Origin: Brevibacillus panacihumi W25 | Lineage (GTDB): Bacteria; Bacillota; Bacilli; Brevibacillales; Brevibacillaceae | Direction: 5' to 3' | NCBI RefSeq assembly: GCF_000503775.1 | Contig: NZ_KI629785.1 | Span: forward strand, 796,001 to 860,000 | DNA: 64,000 nucleotides | Part shown: positions 59,231-64,000 of the stretch, in pieces | Layout: the number at the start of each line of letters is the position of its first letter | Position numbering within the stretch: the first letter of the stretch is position 1 | Made by a program: the position numbers and the translations under genes | Notes under the pieces: model-generated | Told to the model about the DNA's origin: nothing | The model's input: only the letters and a program-made list of their open reading frames with translations | The model's database searches: none

Positions 59231-59817
59231 TAGAGGCCCTCTCCTGTCGGTTGATGTGCCCCTGAACCGTATCGGTATAATAATTGCTCTTTTGACATGT
59301 AAACGCGTTTTAGGGGCATATCCTGTTTCAAACGCTGGACCCTACCCTTCCCATCTGGATGTATGATACGCAGCATGAGGCGCAAATACCAACGTTTATA
59401 ACGGAAAAACCAGTTCATTGGCACATCTGATATGGAGAAGCCTAATGGTTCTACGCCCTTGTGCAGCATGGTGGTTCCCACGATCCCTTTGACTTCCTCC
59501 CAGCGCTCCAGCTTTTCCAGGTAAGCAGTCATTTTGGGCATGGACTGCATAATGTGTCGCCGCAGCAGCAGGACCAACCGCAGCTCATCCTTTACTCCCT
59601 TGCACAAGGTGGCAAAATAGTAATTATGGATGTGAAGCTTTACGATTAGATCGCCTGGACAAATCATATGCTCGTCGGAGGTGACAAGCGGTTCACCCCG
59701 GTATCGCAATAGCACGATACGAAAAATGTTGTTTCCCTTATCCACATACTGCAACCGGGTGCAACGCTGATAGATCGAATCCCAGTGTCCCCATAGCCAC
59801 AGAAGGCTTGCATTCAT
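59230..59817 (-). CDS. YkoP-like conserved protein, 195 aa
   Basis: A 195-residue protein with VDKGNNIFRIVLLRYRGEPL near residue 26 and CPGDLIVKLHIHNYYFATLC near 52, the pattern of YkoP in B. subtilis, which lies next to the lipid glycosyltransferase ykoN. There are no clear membrane helices. Translational coupling to the GT28 gene suggests one shared product, perhaps a glycolipid. Function unknown. Confidence 0.75.
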   Translation of the reverse strand: MNASLLWLWGHWDSIYQRCTRLQYVDKGNNIFRIVLLRYRGEPLVTSDEHMICPGDLIVKLHIHNYYFATLCKGVKDELRLVLLLRRHIMQSMPKMTAYLEKLERWEEVKGIVGTTMLHKGVEPLGFSISDVPMNWFFRYKRWYLRLMLRIIHPDGKGRVQRLKQDMPLKRVYMSKEQLLYRYGSGAHQPTGEGL

Positions 59818-59884
59818 TTGCCATCGGATCCTTTCCTATCCTGTTTTCTATGTAGTATTCCCCAGTCTGTCACCATCTCATTAC

Positions 59885-60535
59885 CTAGACTTGCTTTAAG
59901 CGCCCCCATGCCACCACACTGACCGCGATCATAATCGCTAGCCACGTATGATTCAGCAGGAGCGGATTCACCCACTTCCAAATGTACGGATCATCTAGAC
60001 ACATATCTACCGCCGTGTAGACCAATATTCCTCCGCCGATCAGCACCAGACTTGGAAAGCGGTTCATCAGTCGGGCCACTCCAGCGCTTCCCCACATCAA
60101 CAGCGGAATGCTCATCAAAAGCCCCAAAACCACCAGCAAGAGATCGCCATGAGCAGCTCCTCCTACGGCCAAAACGTTGTCCAAGCTCATGATCAAATCA
60201 GCCACGAGTATGGTTTTAATGGCTTGCCCTACGTTGCGGCCTTGTGACACCTGATGGATCTCGCTATCTTTTGCAAACATCAATTTCACGGCAATCCATA
60301 ATAAAAAGAATCCCCCGATTGCTTTTACCAATGGAATTTCCAGCATCCAGGTGGTCATTCCTGTCAAAGCTACCCTAAGCCCGATAGCCCCCATCGTGCC
60401 GTATAGAATCGCCTTGCCCCTCTCTTTGGCTGGCAAGCCTTTGCAAGCCATTCCAATGACGACAGCATTGTCACTGCTCAGGACCAAATCAATGAAAAAA
60501 ATATGAATCAGGCCCAACCAAAAGTGGTCCTCCAT
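59885..60535 (-). CDS. TerC-family integral membrane protein (YjbE-type)
   Basis: A 216-residue protein with about 7 membrane helices. The TerC/YjbE signatures are FFIDLVLSSDNAVVIGMACK near residue 13 and ILVADLIMSLDNVLAVGGAA near 110, with the paired Asp-Asn residues. Such proteins export or handle metal ions such as Mn2+. No yybP-ykoY-type riboswitch is visible upstream. The ATG has GAGGAGGAGG upstream. Divergent from the sensor kinase. Confidence 0.9.
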   Translation of the reverse strand: MEDHFWLGLIHIFFIDLVLSSDNAVVIGMACKGLPAKERGKAILYGTMGAIGLRVALTGMTTWMLEIPLVKAIGGFFLLWIAVKLMFAKDSEIHQVSQGRNVGQAIKTILVADLIMSLDNVLAVGGAAHGDLLLVVLGLLMSIPLLMWGSAGVARLMNRFPSLVLIGGGILVYTAVDMCLDDPYIWKWVNPLLLNHTWLAIMIAVSVVAWGRLKQV

Positions 60536-60743
60536 TGCCTCCTCCTCGTCCGTGAAACGTGTCCATTCTACCTTATGCGACTCAATTCGGACTCATGCTC
60601 GATAAAATTACCGAATTTAGGCGTTTTTTAGCGAATTTTGGTGACAAAAAATGCTCATAAAATACATTTTAATGCGAAATTAGGAGAAAAATACCTTGTC
60701 TTTTCTTGCCTTCATCCCTTACGATTTGATATGGGGTGGTTCT

Positions 60744-61913
60744 ATGGTGGAGACTGTAACCTATAACTTTCAAGAAGTTTCTCGAAGAATTTTAGATTTG
60801 GCACCCAGTATCACAACCTTGTGGCTACAAGAAATTGTCTCTAGCATGGAGACCGCCGTTACAATCCCCCGCGATTTCGCGGAAAAAAGAACGGTTCTTC
60901 TTGCTCGTTACTTAGTCGAAGACGTAAATATGGATATGCAGACTTATGCACTCGATCTGGGCGAATGGCTGCGTTCACAGGAATTTCCTTTTTCCTCGAT
61001 CCTGCGTACGTACCAGTTGTACCGCAATGTTTTTTGGCGCATCCTCAAACCAGAGATTCAGAAGTGGTCTCTTTCGAAGGATGATATACACAAGATCGAA
61101 TTAGAGCTAGGCAAAGCGATGGATGAAAGTGTATTTTGGGCTGTTTACCATTTTGAGCAAACCATGAACCGGGAATTGGTACAAAAGGAAGAGACGATCT
61201 CCTATCTGCACAACGACAAATTAACCATGCTCGGCAAAATTGCGGCCAACATGGCGCATGAATTGCGAAATCCGCTGTGTGCGATTGAAGGATTCCTCAA
61301 GCTGATTGGTGAATCTACGCGCGACCAGGAAAAGCTGCAGTCCTATATCCAGGTGGTCATGCATGAATTTGAGAGTCTGCACAGGCAGCTTACGGGTTTT
61401 CTTAGTTTTTCGAAAAAGCCGATTTTGGATGAAATTTTCAAGGAAGTGCAGCTGGAGAATTTGCTCGCTGAAGTCGAACTGTTAATCACTCCCCGCTTGT
61501 TGGGAGAAAACGTCCTCTTTGAAAAACACATAGAGCCCTGCAACATCACCTGCTATGAGGAGGGATTGAAGCAGGTCTTGGTTAATCTTTTGAACAACGC
61601 GATCGACGCCGTCCAAAATAATGGAGGCGATAAATTGATTCGCATCACCTCCACCATCTCCGAGAACAAACTATTGCTAAGTGTTGAAAACAACGGGGAA
61701 ATGATTCCTGCGGAAATTGTCGAGAATTTGTTTCAGCCCTTTTTTACCACCAAACAAAATGGGACGGGCATTGGGCTGTCCATCTGCAAGAACCTGATCG
61801 AGAAGCATAATGGCAGCATTCAGTGCGAATCTAATGAACGAAGGACACGCTTTCTGATCTCGCTACCTCTGGATTTTTCCGGGGAGCCGCTCGCTGTGTT
61901 ACACGGGAAATGA
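60744..61913 (+). CDS. Soluble sensor histidine kinase with RsbRD_N-like input domain
   Basis: A 389-residue kinase with no membrane segment. The N-terminal about 170 residues match RsbRD_N-type sensor domains (FPFSSILRTYQLYRNVFWRI). The H box is NMAHELRNPLCAIEGFLKLI near residue 188, very close to the Spo0F-type phosphorelay kinases, and the N, G1 and G2 boxes follow (QVLVNLLNNAIDAVQNNGG, FFTTKQNGTGIGLSICKNLI). A role in starting sporulation is plausible but inferred. The ATG at 60744 has GGGGTGG upstream. No response regulator is nearby. Confidence 0.87.
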   Translation: MVETVTYNFQEVSRRILDLAPSITTLWLQEIVSSMETAVTIPRDFAEKRTVLLARYLVEDVNMDMQTYALDLGEWLRSQEFPFSSILRTYQLYRNVFWRILKPEIQKWSLSKDDIHKIELELGKAMDESVFWAVYHFEQTMNRELVQKEETISYLHNDKLTMLGKIAANMAHELRNPLCAIEGFLKLIGESTRDQEKLQSYIQVVMHEFESLHRQLTGFLSFSKKPILDEIFKEVQLENLLAEVELLITPRLLGENVLFEKHIEPCNITCYEEGLKQVLVNLLNNAIDAVQNNGGDKLIRITSTISENKLLLSVENNGEMIPAEIVENLFQPFFTTKQNGTGIGLSICKNLIEKHNGSIQCESNERRTRFLISLPLDFSGEPLAVLHGK

Positions 61914-61965
61914 ATGAATCGCGTATTGTGGAATGTACCTGAAGATGGACCATGTTTGTTCCTTC

Positions 61966-61998
61966 GTAAAAAGCGGAATTTTCCGCTTTTTCTTTTTT
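61966..61998 (+). terminator. Intrinsic terminator of the sensor kinase gene
   Basis: AAAAGCGGAA pairs with TTCCGCTTTT with a 2-nt gap and is followed by a long T-run. The 304 nt between the kinase and the first tRNA hold only terminators. Confidence 0.85.
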
Positions 61999-62013
61999 TT
62001 GCAACTAACCTCC

Positions 62014-62045
62014 ATACAAAAAACGCCTCCTGATCAGCAGGAGGC
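62014..62045 (-). terminator. Second intrinsic terminator of the rRNA/tRNA operon
   Basis: Read leftward, GCCTCCTG pairs with CAGGAGGC over CTGAT and is followed by GTTTTTTG. Confidence 0.8.
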
Positions 62046-62178
62046 AACGCAAGAGATTCTTTACCTCGGGGTAAGGGATCCTATGTTCTACTCTACACGA
62101 AAACATATGCTTCTACTACTTATAAAATCAGACATGATTCGACATTCCTACAGCCCTTTTTACAGGTATGTTGGTACG

Positions 62179-62213
62179 AAAAAAGGCAGTAGATCTCTCG
62201 GATCTCTGCCTCT
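62179..62213 (-). terminator. First intrinsic terminator of the rRNA/tRNA operon
   Basis: Read leftward, GGCAGAGATC pairs with GATCTACTGCC (one bulge) over CGAGA and is followed by TTTTTT. It starts 5 nt after tRNA-Gly(TCC). Confidence 0.88.
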
Positions 62214-62217
62214 TCTA

Positions 62218-62291
62218 TGGAGCGGGTGATGGGAATCGAACCCACGCGACCAGCTTGGAAGGCTGGGGTTCTACCATTGAACTACACCCGC
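62218..62291 (-). tRNA. tRNA-Gly (anticodon TCC)
   Basis: 74 nt with encoded CCA. The acceptor GCGGGTG pairs with CACCCGC, and the anticodon loop is CTTCCAA-type with TCC. It is the last tRNA of the operon. Confidence 0.93.
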
Positions 62292-62304
62292 ATATGGGAA
62301 TGGT

Positions 62305-62392
62305 TGGTGCCGAGGACCGGACTTGAACCGGTACGGGAGAAACTCCCGACAGATTTTAAGTCTGTTGCGTCTGCCCATTCCGCCACCCCGGC
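62305..62392 (-). tRNA. tRNA-Leu (anticodon TAA)
   Basis: 88 nt with a long variable arm (CGGGAGTTTCTCCCG) typical of Leu, CCA encoded. Anticodon stem AGACT around the TAA loop. Confidence 0.92.
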
Positions 62393-62418
62393 AAATACGG
62401 TCTCACATGGGCTTTTCA

Positions 62419-62495
62419 TGGTCGGGAAGACAGGATTCGAACCTGCGACCCCTTGGTCCCAAGCCAAGTACTCTACCAAGCTGAGCTACTTCCCG
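62419..62495 (-). tRNA. tRNA-Pro (anticodon TGG)
   Basis: 77 nt with encoded CCA. Acceptor CGGGAAG pairs with CTTCCCG, and the anticodon loop is CTTGGGA. Confidence 0.92.
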
Positions 62496-62524
62496 ATTTT
62501 TCTTCACTTTTTGAGGTAAAGAAG

Positions 62525-62598
62525 CGTGCCCTGAGAGATTCGAACTCCCGACCTTTTGATTCGTAGTCAAACGCTCTATCCAGCTGAGCTAAGGGCAC
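62525..62598 (-). tRNA. tRNA-Arg (anticodon ACG)
   Basis: 74 nt, without an encoded CCA (the gene is followed by CTT after the discriminator G). Acceptor GTGCCCT pairs with AGGGCAC and the loop is CTACGAA. Confidence 0.92.
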
Positions 62599-62604
62599 AT
62601 GATA

Positions 62605-62680
62605 TGGAGCGGACGACGGGTCTCGAACCCGCGACCTTCGCCTTGGCAAGGCGACGCTCTACCAATTGAGCTACATCCGC
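62605..62680 (-). tRNA. tRNA-Gly (anticodon GCC)
   Basis: 76 nt with encoded CCA. Acceptor GCGGATG pairs with CGTCCGC; the anticodon loop is TTGCCAA. Confidence 0.93.
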
Positions 62681-62734
62681 ATGTAGATTATTGTACTGTG
62701 GGGCTTCTGCCCACTTCACTTTTTAAGGAAGTTT

Positions 62735-62821
62735 TGGTGCGGTCGAGAGGACTTGAACCTCCACGGTGTTGCCACCACTAGAACCTGAATCTAGCGCGTC
62801 TGCCAATTCCGCCACGACCGC
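62735..62821 (-). tRNA. tRNA-Leu (anticodon CAG)
   Basis: 87 nt with a long variable arm (TGGTGGCAACACCG) and encoded CCA. The anticodon loop is TTCAGGT between CTAGA and TCTAG. Confidence 0.92.
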
Positions 62822-62885
62822 ATTATTTCATTCACCTGCAAGCTCTGTTGCTGTTCGCTTCCTTCGCTCTTTGGTGGGTAAAAAC

Positions 62886-62961
62886 TGGTGAGCCATGAAG
62901 GACTCGAACCTTCGACCCTCTGATTAAAAGTCAGATGCTCTACCAACTGAGCTAATGGCTC
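62886..62961 (-). tRNA. tRNA-Lys (anticodon TTT)
   Basis: 76 nt with encoded CCA. Acceptor GAGCCAT pairs with ATGGCTC and the loop is CTTTTAA. Confidence 0.93.
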
Positions 62962-62969
62962 ATACATAC

Positions 62970-63054
62970 TGGTGGGGAGAGACGGATTCGAACCGCCGAA
63001 CCCAGAGGGAGCAGATTTACAGTCTGCCGCGTTTAGCCACTTCGCTATCTCCCC
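62970..63054 (-). tRNA. tRNA-Tyr (anticodon GTA)
   Basis: 85 nt with a long variable arm and encoded CCA. Acceptor GGGGAGA pairs with TCTCCCC; the loop is CTGTAAA. Confidence 0.93.
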
Positions 63055-63062
63055 AGTATTCG

Positions 63063-63138
63063 TGGTGCCGGCGATAGGAATCGAACCCACAACCCCCTGA
63101 TTACAAGTCAGGTGCTCTACCAATTGAGCTACACCGGC
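63063..63138 (-). tRNA. tRNA-Thr (anticodon TGT)
   Basis: 76 nt with encoded CCA. Acceptor GCCGGTG pairs with CGCCGGC and the loop is CTTGTAA. Confidence 0.93.
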
Positions 63139-63236
63139 ATATTATCTTATTTTACCAAATGTTTCACGATAAATCAACGTTTTTAATTTGTACTAAACTT
63201 AATTACAACAACCTCTGCGTCATTCTTGTGAAAGAA

Positions 63237-63313
63237 TGGCGGAGCTGACGGGACTCGAACCCGCGACCTCCGGTGTGACAGACCGGCGTGAACTCCAACT
63301 TCACCACAGCTCC
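63237..63313 (-). tRNA. tRNA-Asp (anticodon GTC)
   Basis: 77 nt with encoded CCA. Acceptor GGAGCTG pairs with CAGCTCC, discriminator G; the loop is CTGTCAC. Confidence 0.91.
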
Positions 63314-63368
63314 AAATATTTGGTTGCACCCAAGGGCACTACCCTCTCACTTGAGCGAGAAGAAAATT

Positions 63369-63445
<77 letters not shown>

Positions 63446-63490
63446 ACGATTAGGACATTGTCCTCACATTTGCTATCCACTTTTTAAAGG

Positions 63491-63566
63491 TGGTGGAGGC
63501 TGACGGGATCGAACCGCCGACCCTCTGCTTGTAAGGCAGATGCTCTCCCAGCTGAGCTAAGCCTCC
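63491..63566 (-). tRNA. tRNA-Val (anticodon TAC)
   Basis: 76 nt with encoded CCA. Acceptor GGAGGCT pairs with AGCCTCC and the loop is CTTACAA. Confidence 0.93.
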
Positions 63567-63571
63567 AAATA

Positions 63572-63622
63572 CCCCACAAAGTGAAGTGGATGCGTTGTAG
63601 CATCACCGAGTACTTTGCGGGG
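63572..63622 (-). other. Long stem-loop between tRNA-Val and tRNA-Glu
   Basis: CCCCACAAAGT (63572-63582) pairs with ACTTTGCGGGG (63612-63622), and an inner GATGC (63589-63593) pairs with GCATC (63600-63604). It sits in the 85-nt gap between two tRNA genes and is a possible RNase III or other processing hairpin. Confidence 0.6.
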
Positions 63623-63651
63623 GCCCCAACAACTAGTGAGGCATGTTTAGG

Positions 63652-63725
63652 TGACCCGTAGGGGATTCGAACCCCTGTATGACAGCGTGAAAGGCTGCTG
63701 TGTTAAACCGCTTCACCAACGGGCC
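63652..63725 (-). tRNA. tRNA-Glu (anticodon TTC)
   Basis: 74 nt. Acceptor GGCCCGT pairs with ACGGGTC; CCA is not encoded (CCT follows). The loop is CTTTCAC. Confidence 0.91.
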
Positions 63726-63753
63726 GTATTTTTGTTGCTTGGGGTATTTTTCA

Positions 63754-63829
63754 TGGTGCTCCCGACAGGAATCGAACCTGCGACCTCTTCCTTACCATGG
63801 AAACGCTCTACCGACTGAGCTACAGGAGC
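63754..63829 (-). tRNA. tRNA-Thr (anticodon GGT)
   Basis: 76 nt with encoded CCA. Acceptor GCTCCTG pairs with CGGGAGC and the loop is ATGGTAA. Confidence 0.91.
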
Positions 63830-63830
63830 A

Positions 63831-63906
63831 TGGCTCCTCGGGACGGACTCGAACCGCCGACCGATCGGTTAACAGCCGATTGCTCTACCAACTGAGCTAC
63901 CGAGGA
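63831..63906 (-). tRNA. tRNA-Asn (anticodon GTT)
   Basis: 76 nt with encoded CCA. Acceptor TCCTCGG pairs with CCGAGGA, discriminator G; the loop is CTGTTAA. It is the first tRNA after 23S rRNA. Confidence 0.93.
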
Positions 63907-63961
63907 ACAGTGAAAGGATTTATTCCTTCAAAACTGAATCTGCATGAATGCTTGGATGTGT

Positions 63962-64000
63962 GGATAAGTCCTCGACCGATTAGTATTCGTCAGCTCCACG
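63962..64000 (-). rRNA. 23S rRNA, 3' end (partial)
   Basis: Read leftward, the end of the window holds GGTCGAGGACTTATCC preceded by GAGCTGACGAATACTAATC, the conserved 3' terminus of bacterial 23S rRNA. The rest of the gene is outside the window. The next RNA gene is tRNA-Asn after 55 nt. Confidence 0.9.

Noticed and set aside
60536..60743. Possible yybP-ykoY manganese riboswitch upstream of the TerC-family gene
   Set aside because: The leader is AT-rich with repeated AAATTCG words but shows none of the conserved riboswitch core or a terminator hairpin.
61933..62229. Rightward 98-codon open frame before the tRNA cluster
   Set aside because: It runs through three hairpin terminators and into tRNA-Gly, has no ribosome binding site and its translation is low-complexity Phe-rich.

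Overview
The window looks like a piece of chromosome from an endospore-forming Gram-positive bacterium, most probably Brevibacillus or a close relative in the Paenibacillaceae. The reasons are strong AGGAGG-type ribosome binding sites, frequent TTG/GTG starts, spore genes (GerW/YtfJ, a SleB-type cortex hydrolase, an alpha/beta SASP with a sigma-G promoter), S-layer-homology domains, a FadR box of the Bacillus type, and a Bacillus-style rRNA operon followed by a long tRNA cluster. The species is inferred from gene content; no search was possible.

Layout. 1-6000: the 3' end of a CheW-like gene, unknown genes, thpR, a surE operon, a TerB-like gene and an SgrR-type regulator fused to a solute-binding domain, divergent from an MFS exporter. 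7.3-12.5 kb: one ABC importer operon with two paralogous binding proteins (SBP1-SBP2-permease-ATPase), cut by an IS3-family element inserted in the first codons of SBP2. 12.6-17.8 kb: a CorC-type membrane protein, an XPB-like helicase, then an ECF sigma factor with its zinc-finger anti-sigma factor, apparently autoregulated from a promoter that starts at the helicase stop codon. 17.9-23.9 kb: transporters, a GDSL esterase and an MBL hydrolase. 23.9-26 kb: fadH under a FadR box. 26-31.5 kb: small proteins, an LCP cell-wall ligase, a fosmidomycin-type exporter and a glycosyltransferase.

31.6-35 kb holds the least explained block: a three-gene cluster (winged-helix-like/coiled-coil protein, a small protein sharing its C-terminal domain, and a SEC-C protein with a recombinase-like core-binding region). 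35-42 kb: yhaM, DUF1232, DedA, nadE, map, a luciferase-like oxidoreductase, a NUDIX hydrolase and PspC. 42.1-44.9 kb: an aromatic (homogentisate-type) catabolic operon preceded by a structured leader. 45-49.5 kb: RluA, a lipoprotein, an MBL hydrolase, a methyltransferase and tpx. 49.7-54.5 kb: pyruvate carboxylase followed by an isolated FliD-like gene. 54.5-58 kb: spore and cell-envelope genes. 58-62 kb: a YkoN/YkoP-like lipid glycosyltransferase pair, a TerC-family protein and a soluble sensor kinase with a phosphorelay-type H box.

62.2-64 kb is the distal end of an rRNA operon read leftward: the 3' end of 23S rRNA, no 5S gene in the expected position, and 15 tRNA genes (Asn, Thr, Glu, Val, fMet, Asp, Thr, Tyr, Lys, Leu, Gly, Arg, Pro, Leu, Gly), ending at two intrinsic terminators. 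Most of the window is ordinary housekeeping chromosome. The IS-disrupted binding protein, the 31.6-35 kb module, the FliD-like orphan, the aromatic-operon leader and the 5S-less rRNA end are the points most worth following.
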